Positions 18,387 to 24,560 of a stretch of 54,616 nt of DNA are shown piece after piece. The position numbers were made by a program, and so were the translations under genes. A model generated the notes under the pieces. It saw only the letters and a list, made by a program, of their open reading frames with translations, had not been told where the DNA came from and ran no database searches. This stretch comes from a virus. The stretch is taken from IMG/VR virus record IMGVR_UViG_3300027734_000091, positions 1-54,616 of that record; one strand, given 5' to 3'. Numbering within the stretch: position 1 is the first letter of the stretch; each line of letters opens with the position of its first letter.

Positions 18387-19198
18387 TTTGGTACAAATTC
18401 CACATTGGCGATTACATCTCACACACTATGCATTTAGACGATGCCGAGGACTTGGCGTATCGACGATTGTTGGATTGGTATTACATGAGCGAGAAGCCTT
18501 TGCCATTGGATGTGGCATTGGTATCTCGCCGCATTAGGTTGGACGAAGAAGTTATTGAACCCGTATTAAAAGAATTTTTTGTTAAAACCGAGGAAGGTTA
18601 TCGACACCTTCGTTGCGATGTAGAAATTACCAACTACAACATTCGCGCAGAAACCTCAAGAAGGGTTGGAAAACTGGGCGGGAAAAAGAAGCAGGTAACC
18701 TCTGAGGTAACCCGTGAGGTACCCTTTGAGGTACCCCAGCAGGGTTCGGATGAATCGTTAGGTATTACCGAACCCTTGAAGGTACCTCGAAGCCCCCCTA
18801 AACAGAACAGAACAGATACAGAACAGAACATAACTTTAGATGCTAACGCATCTATGTCGGGAACTTCGTTCCCTCCTTGTCCACACAAAGACTTATTAAA
18901 ACTTTATCAAAAGCATTTACCACACCTAACCCAACCAAGATTGTGGGAAGGCTCTAGGATGACCACCATGCGTTCAAGATGGGTTCAGGCTAGTAAACCA
19001 TCAGAATACTCGCCAAAGGGCTACAACAGCCTTGTAGACGGCTTGGCGTGGTGGGATTCTTTCTTTGGCTACATCGCTGGCGACACAAGCCTTGCAAAAG
19101 GTTTCGAGACTAACGGTAGGAATTGGCAACCAGACTTGGTTTGGATTATCAACCCGACCAACTTTGCAAAAATTATTGATGGGAAATATTCAAAATGA
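18383..19198 (+). CDS. DUF1376 (YdaU-like) replication initiator
   Basis: The 271-aa protein begins W-Y-K-F-H-I-G-D-Y and continues with L-x-x-A-E-D-L-A-Y-R-R-L-L-D-W-Y-Y, the DUF1376/YdaU domain found in phage replication proteins, where it probably acts as an O-like organiser or helicase recruiter. A low-complexity linker (about residues 95-150) separates it from a C-terminal domain with R-W-V-Q and G-L-A-W-W-D-S-F-F-G-Y. The linker DNA carries four 12-bp repeats and an inverted repeat, so the gene may contain the replication origin, as in lambda. Confidence 0.8.
   Translation: MIWYKFHIGDYISHTMHLDDAEDLAYRRLLDWYYMSEKPLPLDVALVSRRIRLDEEVIEPVLKEFFVKTEEGYRHLRCDVEITNYNIRAETSRRVGKLGGKKKQVTSEVTREVPFEVPQQGSDESLGITEPLKVPRSPPKQNRTDTEQNITLDANASMSGTSFPPCPHKDLLKLYQKHLPHLTQPRLWEGSRMTTMRSRWVQASKPSEYSPKGYNSLVDGLAWWDSFFGYIAGDTSLAKGFETNGRNWQPDLVWIINPTNFAKIIDGKYSK
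18693..18776. other. Putative replication origin: iterons and inverted repeat
   Basis: Four consecutive 12-bp units starting AGGTAACC or AGGTACCC occupy 18693-18740. A perfect 9-bp inverted repeat follows, AGGGTTCGG (18741-18749) and CCGAACCCT (18768-18776). An A-rich tract with repeated ACAGAACAGA lies at about 18800-18830. Four iterons next to an easily melted tract inside an initiator gene is the architecture of the lambda origin. The repeats also encode the linker pattern E-V-T/P, so a purely protein-level origin is possible. Confidence 0.5.
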
Positions 19199-19389
19199 CA
19201 TTTGCTAAACCAGACAAAAAGAGTGACGACTTTGATGATGACTCGCATCGGTACTGCTCGTACCCCGGTTGTCAAAACCTGTGGTCGGTCAGGATCGACA
19301 GGCAGTTATGTAGTCGCCATGCTTGGGGTGACAACCAACCTAAACGACCGATTCCCCAAAATTACTACGAAAAAGATACGGATTTTTGA
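19195..19389 (+). CDS. Small Cys/His protein, possible zinc binder
   Basis: The 64-aa protein contains C-S-Y-P-G-C, a later C-S-R-H and an acidic N-terminus, a spacing compatible with one zinc knuckle. It overlaps the initiator stop by four bases and the next ORF by one, so it lies in a tightly coupled early operon. The function is unknown. Confidence 0.65.
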   Translation: MTFAKPDKKSDDFDDDSHRYCSYPGCQNLWSVRIDRQLCSRHAWGDNQPKRPIPQNYYEKDTDF

Positions 19390-19502
19390 TGAACTTTTTT
19401 GATGCAAAGAAACTGCTGGATGAAGTGAAGGAGGGGATACAACACCCCCTGCACAAGATCACGCTGGCTCTACAACTAACTGGCGACTTAGACTTTGAAT
19501 GA
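19389..19502 (+). CDS. 37-aa early peptide
   Basis: The ATG overlaps the previous stop (TGATG). The peptide looks like a single amphipathic helix with a K-K-L-L-D-E-V-K-E-G-I-Q segment. Coupling on both sides, without a gap, favours translation. No family is recognised. Confidence 0.45.
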   Translation: MNFFDAKKLLDEVKEGIQHPLHKITLALQLTGDLDFE

Positions 19503-19737
19503 GAAGAAAGAAGGTCAAGGAGTCGATGAACATCGCCACCGTTGTCTCGTTCGGTGGGTCATCACAAAGCGCATCCAAGATCGTGCTGGTGCAATCGAGT
19601 GGCTTGAGGGTTACCGTGACCACAATGGGAAGAATCACAGAGGATGGAACAACATTCATCCCAAGTCTAGACTTGAAGAGGATGTTAAGAATCAATGGAA
19701 CAAAGGTAACAGAGGAAATGAAGGCGAATGGAAATGA
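19495..19737 (+). CDS. DUF7696-like small phage protein
   Basis: This frame opens with TTG at 19495 and gives 80 aa. It contains E-H-R-H-R-C-L-V-R-W near the start and L-E-E-D-V-K-N-Q-W-N-K-G-N-R-G-N-E-G-E-W at the end. I associate this two-block pattern with small phage proteins near RusA (DUF7696-like). An overlapping frame (19499-19741) is also open and begins with ATG, but shows no such pattern. The start codon is uncertain because no strong ribosome site is visible. Confidence 0.6.
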   Translation: MNEKKEGQGVDEHRHRCLVRWVITKRIQDRAGAIEWLEGYRDHNGKNHRGWNNIHPKSRLEEDVKNQWNKGNRGNEGEWK

Positions 19738-20081
19738 TTGAAATCACACTACCTTGGCCTCCCTCGGTCAACACATACTGGCGTAACTTTGACGGTCGCA
19801 TGATTATCAGCGCAAGAGGTCGCGAGTACCGTGAAACTGTTGGTGACCAGATGACATTGCAAAAGATGGTGAAGCACTTCAAGGGTCAACTTAAGGTTGA
19901 GATTGAAGCATTCAGACCAGACAAACGACGCAGGGATTTGGATAACCTGCTCAAAGCTACGCTGGATGGACTAGCCCATGCTGGCGTGTACGAGGATGAT
20001 TCACAGATTGTTGACCTGCGCATTTACTGGGCAAAAGACATCGGTGGAATGTTGAAGATAAAAATTGAGGAACTCGAATGA
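19728..20081 (+). CDS. rusA: RusA-type Holliday junction resolvase
   Basis: The 117-aa protein resolves branched recombination intermediates. The RusA core is clear: P-W-P-P-S-V-N near the N-terminus, R-R-R-D-L-D-N-L-L-K with Asp 70 and Asp 72, then L-D-G-L and E-D-D-S-Q-I with Asp 90/91, the expected metal-binding acids. Length matches the family. ATG at 19734, overlapping the previous stop, is an alternative start. Together with SSB and the exonuclease it suggests recombination-driven replication. Confidence 0.9.
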   Translation: MEMIEITLPWPPSVNTYWRNFDGRMIISARGREYRETVGDQMTLQKMVKHFKGQLKVEIEAFRPDKRRRDLDNLLKATLDGLAHAGVYEDDSQIVDLRIYWAKDIGGMLKIKIEELE

Positions 20082-20236
20082 AACAAGAACCAAAACTAAT
20101 CGACATCTTTGCGATGTTGGCTTTACACGCAATTTTGCGCAATGCCGATGAAGACGCGCTTCCTCAAAATATTGCTCGTGCATCGTATGACTTTGCAGAA
20201 GCAATGATGGAGGAGAGGGAGGAGCGCAATGTCTGA
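20078..20236 (+). CDS. 52-aa early helical protein
   Basis: The ATG overlaps the RusA stop (ATGA). The peptide is Ala/Glu-rich with two predicted helices, the second ending in E-E-R-E-E-R. It overlaps the next ORF by eight bases. The tight packing supports expression; the function is unknown. Confidence 0.55.
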   Translation: MKQEPKLIDIFAMLALHAILRNADEDALPQNIARASYDFAEAMMEEREERNV

Positions 20237-20345
20237 ACTTTGGAACATCATGTTGTTGGTGTTTACATTGACTGGCGCACTGTGTTGGCTATGCATGGCG
20301 GTGCTGTTAGTTTGTATTTTTTTTAGCGACAAAAGGAGCGAATGA
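20229..20345 (+). CDS. 38-aa single-pass membrane peptide
   Basis: A hydrophobic stretch of about 22 residues (L-L-V-F-T-L-T-G-A-L-C-W-L-C onwards) is followed by S-D-K-R-S-E. GGAGG lies upstream inside the previous gene. It could be a small inner-membrane effector. The last codons hold the AGGAG of the next gene. Confidence 0.55.
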   Translation: MSELWNIMLLVFTLTGALCWLCMAVLLVCIFFSDKRSE

Positions 20346-20677
20346 TGAGCGAAGAGAGAGACCCACATAAGGCTGTTGATTACATCTTGAAACACGCCGC
20401 GCTGTTTGCCAAAGCAAAGGCAGAGCGTACCTACATCGAGCATTATCGAAAGAGTCTTAAAGCCTTGTTGATGAAGCGCAGTGGCGAGTCAATGATTGGT
20501 GCGCAGGAGCGCGAAGCCTATGCGCACTCAGAGATGATTGCACTGCTGGATGGATTAAAAGAGGCTGTGGCTATCGAGGAACGCCTCAAGTGGGACATCA
20601 CAGCCGCGACATTACGCGTGGAAATATGGCGAACAGAGCAAGCGAATAACAGAGCAGAAGGGAAGGCAACATTATGA
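20342..20677 (+). CDS. Conserved early phage protein
   Basis: This helical protein of 110-111 aa has the pattern H-K-A-V-D-Y-I-L-K-H-A followed by Y-R-K-S-L-K-A-L-L-M-K. I recall this in many phages of proteobacteria beside RusA and small replication genes. No function is established to my knowledge. AGGAG spacing favours the second ATG at 20345 over the first. It is coupled to its neighbours by four-base overlaps. Confidence 0.65.
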   Translation: MMSEERDPHKAVDYILKHAALFAKAKAERTYIEHYRKSLKALLMKRSGESMIGAQEREAYAHSEMIALLDGLKEAVAIEERLKWDITAATLRVEIWRTEQANNRAEGKATL

Positions 20678-20883
20678 GAACAGAAGAAGACGAAGCATTC
20701 GAGGAATTAGAGCAATCACTTGGATGGCGTAAGCGCCAGATTGTCCAGCGTCAACTGAGTGCTGAAGAAAACATGGCACGCAATGAGGTACTTGAAGAGA
20801 TAGCCACGGTGTTTGACAAGATGAAAAACGGTGGAGATACGGTTGCCTCTTTTGCGTCCTACGTCAGGGGGATGAAGCAATGA
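20674..20883 (+). CDS. Small hypothetical early protein
   Basis: The 69-aa charged helical protein is Glu-rich at the N-terminus. It has ATGA overlaps with both neighbours. There is no membrane segment or metal motif and the family is not recognised. Confidence 0.55.
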   Translation: MRTEEDEAFEELEQSLGWRKRQIVQRQLSAEENMARNEVLEEIATVFDKMKNGGDTVASFASYVRGMKQ

Positions 20884-21026
20884 CCGATAAAGCAAAGACC
20901 TGTCAGGTGTGCCGCCTGCGACCAGCAGACAAACAGGTGAAAACCAGCAAAGGCGCTCCGCAATGGCGGTGTCAGACCTGCCATGACCTAAAAAACCGTG
21001 CAGGATTTACAAAGGGGAAGCAATGA
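20880..21026 (+). CDS. 48-aa zinc-finger protein
   Basis: Two C-x-x-C pairs (C-Q-V-C and C-Q-T-C) spaced 20 residues apart, in a basic peptide, form a plausible zinc ribbon that may bind nucleic acid. Start and stop overlap neighbouring genes by four bases. Confidence 0.6.
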   Translation: MTDKAKTCQVCRLRPADKQVKTSKGAPQWRCQTCHDLKNRAGFTKGKQ

Positions 21027-21175
21027 AAGATGACGACGACATTCAAGAATATGTTAGACCTTGGAAGGGGTTAACAGAGGATGAGGTGTTTGCACTCAGC
21101 AACACAATGCCGTATGCAGATCGTTTTGAATTTGCCAAAGCCATTGAAGCTAAGCTGAAGGAGAAAAATTCTTGA
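21023..21175 (+). CDS. 50-aa acidic early protein
   Basis: The pattern R-P-W-x-G-L-T-E-D-E followed by F-E-F-A-K-A-I-E-A-K-L-K-E-K resembles small phage proteins encoded beside HNH nucleases. GGGGAAG precedes its ATG. Its end contains the AAGGAG site of the next gene, which starts with TTG in TTGA. Confidence 0.6.
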   Translation: MKDDDDIQEYVRPWKGLTEDEVFALSNTMPYADRFEFAKAIEAKLKEKNS

Positions 21176-21471
21176 CCACGTTGAAAGAAAAAAAGCATAT
21201 GAACGCCGTGGCTGAATTAGGTTGTGCTGTATGCCGTCGCATGGGGTATGCAGGCACCCCAGCAGAACTACACCATCCAAGGCGATTGGCGGGGGGCTGG
21301 GGACGTTCTAGCCACATGAGTGTCATACCACTATGCCCAGAGCACCACAGAGGCGCTACGGGCTTGCACGGGCTTGGCACAAAGGGTTTCCCTAAGCACT
21401 GGGGCTACGACGAGGCAGACCTGCTCAAAGATACCCTCCAATTGCTAGGTGTTGCAGAAGAACAACATTAG
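21172..21471 (+). CDS. Ref/DUF968-like HNH nuclease
   Basis: The 99-aa protein has G-C-A-V-C-R, then P-A-E-L-H-H-P, R-S-S-H, I-P-L-C-P-E-H-H-R and F-x-x-x-W-G. This is the metal-binding and catalytic layout of Ref/NinG-like (DUF968-type) HNH proteins of phage recombination modules, and it probably nicks DNA during recombination. TTG at 21172 is accepted because AAGGAG lies nine bases upstream and the start overlaps the previous stop; ATG at 21199 is the alternative. Confidence 0.75.
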   Translation: MTTLKEKKHMNAVAELGCAVCRRMGYAGTPAELHHPRRLAGGWGRSSHMSVIPLCPEHHRGATGLHGLGTKGFPKHWGYDEADLLKDTLQLLGVAEEQH

Positions 21472-21494
21472 GGTATGTCCTAATAAAATAATTG

Positions 21495-21556
21495 TTGACC
21501 ATGTTTAATTTGGAGTTACACTTCATCCATCGACACAGCAATAACGCATAGTCGAT
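21495..21556 (+). promoter_or_regulatory. Early promoter module 1 with leader hairpin
   Basis: TTGACC, a 16-bp spacer containing GTTTAAT and TACACT (21517-21522) form a promoter. An AT-rich stretch (TCCTAATAAAATAATT) lies just upstream. The leader holds a 6-bp stem, ATCGAC (21529-21534) with GTCGAT (21551-21556), followed by two ACAGCGAA copies before the next ATG. The same order recurs at 24486, 25351 and 26277. Confidence 0.65.
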
Positions 21557-21578
21557 ACAGCGAATAGGAAACAGCGAA

Positions 21579-21863
21579 ATGAAAAACGATCTCAACACAA
21601 ACAGCATCGACACACTGGGCGCTTTGCTTGCTCAGATCAAAGACCTGACAGATCAGGCAGATGCCATCAAAGACAGCATCAAAGAATCCGCCAGCGCAGG
21701 CGGTGCAAAGGTTGTCGAAGGTGCCTTGTTCAAAGCCACTTACGTCGAAGCAAACCGCACAGTGTTTGACAAAGACGCATTCATCAAAGAGTTTGGCGCT
21801 GACGCATACGCCAAGTACACCAAGACCACAGCAGTGTTCTCTGTCAAGGTCACATCACGTTAA
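21579..21863 (+). CDS. Small soluble early protein
   Basis: The 94-aa protein has an N-terminal predicted coiled coil (L-L-A-Q-I-K-D-L-T-D-Q-A-D-A-I-K) and a small alpha/beta C-terminal part. AGGAAA and ACAGCGAA precede the ATG. It is the first gene behind promoter module 1 and is probably strongly expressed early. No named family is recognised. Confidence 0.65.
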   Translation: MKNDLNTNSIDTLGALLAQIKDLTDQADAIKDSIKESASAGGAKVVEGALFKATYVEANRTVFDKDAFIKEFGADAYAKYTKTTAVFSVKVTSR

Positions 21864-21870
21864 TCAACCC

Positions 21871-21884
21871 GCCCCTTCGGGGGC
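21871..21884 (+). promoter_or_regulatory. UUCG tetraloop hairpin in intergenic leader
   Basis: GCCCC-TTCG-GGGGC is a very stable tetraloop hairpin, followed by ACAGCGAAGG and the next ATG. No T run follows, so it is more likely an mRNA-stabilising or processing element than a terminator. Confidence 0.6.
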
Positions 21885-21905
21885 ATAACAGCGAAGGAAA
21901 GAGAA

Positions 21906-22106
21906 ATGATCGGAAGCCCAGAAATCTTGCACAGAAACAAAGCGCCTCGCAAAGCAGGCACGGGTACTGTGAAAATTGTAAATGTCCCACTGCTTGGCGG
22001 TTGGTACATTGTTCGCGGAAAACATCACACACCAATCAGTGGTCGTTTTGATAGTCGTGCAGATGCCGCAAATCATTTGTCTGCAAAGAATAAGGTGACA
22101 GCATGA
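21906..22106 (+). CDS. Small basic early protein
   Basis: The 66-aa protein has a G-G-W-Y-I-V-R-G-K-H-H turn and an R-A-D-A-A-N-H-L helix. It may bind nucleic acid by its charge, but no domain is recognised. GGAAAGAG precedes the start. The stop overlaps the next ATG (ATGA). Confidence 0.6.
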   Translation: MIGSPEILHRNKAPRKAGTGTVKIVNVPLLGGWYIVRGKHHTPISGRFDSRADAANHLSAKNKVTA

Positions 22107-22309
22107 AAAAAGACCCATCAATTTATTTAAGTTACAGCGAGCGCGGCTGGATTTTGATCAATCAAGGTTCACCATTGTGCGACTACAAAAAGACCAAAGC
22201 AGAGGTCATGGAGGTGGTGAAGTTTTTCAAGATCACATTGCCAGACTGCACTTGGAACGGTGATCGCGGTGAGTTTGTTGTTACAGACACCATCGAGGAA
22301 ACAACGTGA
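22103..22309 (+). CDS. Small hypothetical early protein
   Basis: The 68-aa alpha/beta protein has Y-S-E-R-G-W-I-L-I-N at the front and a W-N-G-D-R-G-E-F end. It is coupled to its neighbours by four-base overlaps on both sides. The function is unknown. Confidence 0.6.
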   Translation: MKKDPSIYLSYSERGWILINQGSPLCDYKKTKAEVMEVVKFFKITLPDCTWNGDRGEFVVTDTIEETT

Positions 22310-22605
22310 CCATATCATTTGAACAGCGTAAAAGGGACTTCTGGGACTGGCACAAGGCTAACCCAAAGGTGTGGGAATACTTTGAAAGATTTTCTCTTGA
22401 GGTGGTGCGCACTGGACGCAAGAAGGTTAGCCACTGGCTGATCATCAATCGCATACGGTGGGAGGTCTACCTTGAGACCACAGGGGAAGACTTCAAGATC
22501 AGCAACGACTACATCGCGTTTTATGCGAGGCTTTGGATAGCACGTCACCCAGAGCACAAAGACTTATTCACAATCAAGAGAATGATAGGGGAACCAAATG
22601 AGTGA
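22306..22605 (+). CDS. Conserved early phage protein
   Basis: The start is GTG inside the overlap with the previous stop. The 99-aa protein has E-Y-F-E-R-F-S-L-E, then I-N-R-I-R-W-E-V-Y-L-E-T-T-G-E-D-F-K-I-S-N and Y-A-R-L-W. I recognise this pattern from many phage genomes, in a family without a known role. It lies just upstream of the methyltransferase cluster. Confidence 0.7.
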   Translation: MTISFEQRKRDFWDWHKANPKVWEYFERFSLEVVRTGRKKVSHWLIINRIRWEVYLETTGEDFKISNDYIAFYARLWIARHPEHKDLFTIKRMIGEPNE

Positions 22606-22759
22606 AACAGTAATGAGCGAATACATCCGAGGCTTTGATCACGGGTGCGACTACATCGTGACCGAGATAGAACGATACATCAAAGAGTGCAACAGCCATG
22701 ATGCACTGGTGCTAGTTGACTTGGTTAAGCGACTCAAGATGGAAGACAAACCAAAATGA
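22598..22759 (+). CDS. 53-aa early protein
   Basis: The small acidic peptide overlaps the previous gene by eight bases and the methyltransferase start by four. The C-terminal half is a leucine-rich helix ending K-R-L-K. No family is recognised. Confidence 0.55.
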   Translation: MSETVMSEYIRGFDHGCDYIVTEIERYIKECNSHDALVLVDLVKRLKMEDKPK

Positions 22760-23781
22760 AATTCATTGAATTGTTTGCAGGCATTGGTGGGTTCCGCCTT
22801 GGATTAGAGAAGGCGGGTCACGAGTGCGTGTGGGCTAACGAATTTGTACAAAAGGCGGCAAGTATTTATGAACACAACTTTAAACACAAACCAGACACTA
22901 GAGACATTAGAACTGTTCGACCAGACGAAATCCCAGATGCAGAACTTCTATGCGGAGGATTCCCGTGCGCGACTTTCAGCGTTGCTGGAAAGCGATCTGG
23001 ATTCTCGACAGAAGATACTCGCGGTACTCTCTTTTTTGAAATCTGTCGCATTCTCAGAGACAAGCGAATACCTTATGTTTTCCTTGAAAACGTCAAAGGA
23101 CTTCTCAACCACGATGGGGGAAGAACCTTTGCTGTCATCATCTCAAGTCTTGATGAACTGGGGTACGACGTTCAATGGGAAGTTGTTAACAGCCAAAATT
23201 TCGGAGTCCCGCAAAATCGAGAACGGGTATTCATTGTCGGACATCTTAGAGGACAACCCCGACCCCAAATATTTCCTCTCGGATTCTGCGTTTCAGAAAA
23301 TGTTCTCGAAAAAGAAAAAGGAACGCAAGGAGAAATTCGAGGATGCGAATCCGAATCAGGACGACCTGTTCTCATGCCTTTTGTAACAGGCAAAGTGATG
23401 CAATTCAAAGACGTGTTCCCAACACTTGATGGTCACTACTGGAAGGGAATACAAAACAATCAAGGTCGCGGTGCTGTGATGCAGGTGCGACCAGTTTTAA
23501 CGCCTCACCGTGATAGCAAACGTCAGAACGGTCGTCGCGTTAAAGATCACAATGAGTCAGCGTTTACGTTGACTGCTCAGGACAGACATGGAGTTATTGT
23601 TGGTGAGCGCCTGCGCAGACTCACGCCACTTGAATGCGAGCGTTTGCAGGGGCTACCAGATAACTTCACAAAGTTCTATGAGGACGGCACGCAAGTAAGC
23701 GATGCAGAGCGTTATGAGCGATGCGGTCGCACTGTCACCATTCCCGTTATTTACGAAATTGCAAAGAGGTTCCCATTATGA
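22756..23781 (+). CDS. DNA C5-cytosine methyltransferase
   Basis: The 341-aa enzyme transfers a methyl group from SAM to C5 of cytosine in a specific DNA sequence. Motif I is F-A-G-I-G-G-F-R-L-G (7-16), the catalytic P-C dipeptide is at 70-71, E-N-V at 111-113, Q-N-R-E-R-V-F at 153-159, and a target-recognition stretch precedes the final T-x-x-E-C-E-R-L-Q-G-x-P. All key residues are present. No partner endonuclease is visible, so it probably protects phage DNA. A second open frame of over 500 bases lies inside it. Confidence 0.92.
   Translation: MKFIELFAGIGGFRLGLEKAGHECVWANEFVQKAASIYEHNFKHKPDTRDIRTVRPDEIPDAELLCGGFPCATFSVAGKRSGFSTEDTRGTLFFEICRILRDKRIPYVFLENVKGLLNHDGGRTFAVIISSLDELGYDVQWEVVNSQNFGVPQNRERVFIVGHLRGQPRPQIFPLGFCVSENVLEKEKGTQGEIRGCESESGRPVLMPFVTGKVMQFKDVFPTLDGHYWKGIQNNQGRGAVMQVRPVLTPHRDSKRQNGRRVKDHNESAFTLTAQDRHGVIVGERLRRLTPLECERLQGLPDNFTKFYEDGTQVSDAERYERCGRTVTIPVIYEIAKRFPL
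22868..23386 (+). CDS. Candidate overprinted gene inside methyltransferase
   Basis: A second plus-strand frame stays open from 22844 to 23386; ATG at 22868 gives 172 aa. Its product has L-K-T-S-K-D-F, then L-M-N-W-G-T-T-F-N-G-K-L-L-T-A-K and S-L-S-D-I-L-E-D-N-P-D-P-K-Y-F-L-S, ending in a Lys/Glu-rich tail. I have seen this pattern annotated separately in other phages. It may be a real dual-coded protein or the out-of-frame image of conserved methyltransferase motifs. The ribosome site is weak. Confidence 0.4.
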   Translation: MNTTLNTNQTLETLELFDQTKSQMQNFYAEDSRARLSALLESDLDSRQKILAVLSFLKSVAFSETSEYLMFSLKTSKDFSTTMGEEPLLSSSQVLMNWGTTFNGKLLTAKISESRKIENGYSLSDILEDNPDPKYFLSDSAFQKMFSKKKKERKEKFEDANPNQDDLFSCLL

Positions 23782-24452
23782 ATTCTTGGACATTTGAATC
23801 AAAAGAAATTGCAGAGACATTTGACTCTCATGTGCGCGAACAGTTACCGTGGTACGACATGGTCACCGATGCGGTGGTTTACATTGCAAGTAACTACATG
23901 ACAAAGGGTTGCGTTATCACTGAGGTTGGATCATCAACAGGCAACATGACAAAGGCGCTGTTGCCAATTTTCAATGAGCGCGATGGGGTTAGTTATCAAG
24001 CCATCGAAATAAGCGAAGAAATGTGTGAGGTGTTTAATAAAAATATTCAACACCCGTTGGTTACTTGTATGCAAGCTAACATCTTAGACTTTTCAGACGC
24101 CAACATGGATGACGTTGATACAAGCCATGTCACCATTTTGTTTTTGACTTTAATGTTTATTCCCGTTAACGAGCGCGAAAAGTTAATGAAGATGTTGATA
24201 AAAAATTCATACAAAGGTGGATGCATTATTGTGGTGGACAAGGTGCTAGATCACGGCGGGTACTTTGCGACCGTCCTGAAGCGCCTTACCATGCATTTCA
24301 AGCTACAGCAGGGCGCCAAGCCAGAGGACGTGCTCAACAAAGAGATGAGCCTAGCAGGGGTGCAGATACCTATCGACCCAGCCATTCTGGGAGAGAACGC
24401 CAAACCGTTTTTTCGCATGGGTGAGTTTGCAGGGTGGGTAATTGAGACTTAG
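23778..24452 (+). CDS. Class I SAM-dependent methyltransferase
   Basis: The start was set at ATG 23778, overlapping the previous stop, with AGAGG upstream; this gives 224 aa. The SAM-binding loop is V-I-T-E-V-G-S-S-T-G-N-M-T-K, followed by an acidic Y-Q-A-I-E-I-S-E-E and a post-I region Q-A-N-I-L-D-F. The layout resembles CmoA-like small-molecule or RNA methyltransferases rather than a DNA adenine enzyme, as no D-P-P-Y motif is seen. The substrate is unknown. Confidence 0.75.
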   Translation: MNSWTFESKEIAETFDSHVREQLPWYDMVTDAVVYIASNYMTKGCVITEVGSSTGNMTKALLPIFNERDGVSYQAIEISEEMCEVFNKNIQHPLVTCMQANILDFSDANMDDVDTSHVTILFLTLMFIPVNEREKLMKMLIKNSYKGGCIIVVDKVLDHGGYFATVLKRLTMHFKLQQGAKPEDVLNKEMSLAGVQIPIDPAILGENAKPFFRMGEFAGWVIET

Positions 24453-24485
24453 GGAAAATACTTAGAAAATATTTTTAAATAGTTG

Positions 24486-24535
24486 TTGACTCGTTTAATT
24501 TGGGGTTACAATAACTACACTGCAACATCGCAGTG
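24486..24535 (+). promoter_or_regulatory. Early promoter module 2 with leader hairpin
   Basis: TTGACT, a 15-bp spacer containing GTTTAAT and TACAAT (24507-24512) form the promoter. The leader has a perfect 6-bp stem, CACTGC (24518-24523) with GCAGTG (24530-24535), then two ACAGCGAA copies and the ArdC start. An AT-rich block precedes the -35 box. Confidence 0.65.
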
Positions 24536-24560
24536 ACAGCGAAACAAAGGACAGCGAATC

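Noticed and set aside
19499-19741. ATG-started 80-aa frame overlapping the DUF7696-like gene
   Set aside because: It overlaps the same bases and lacks a recognisable pattern, while the 19495 frame has two family-like blocks. It is kept as an alternative only.
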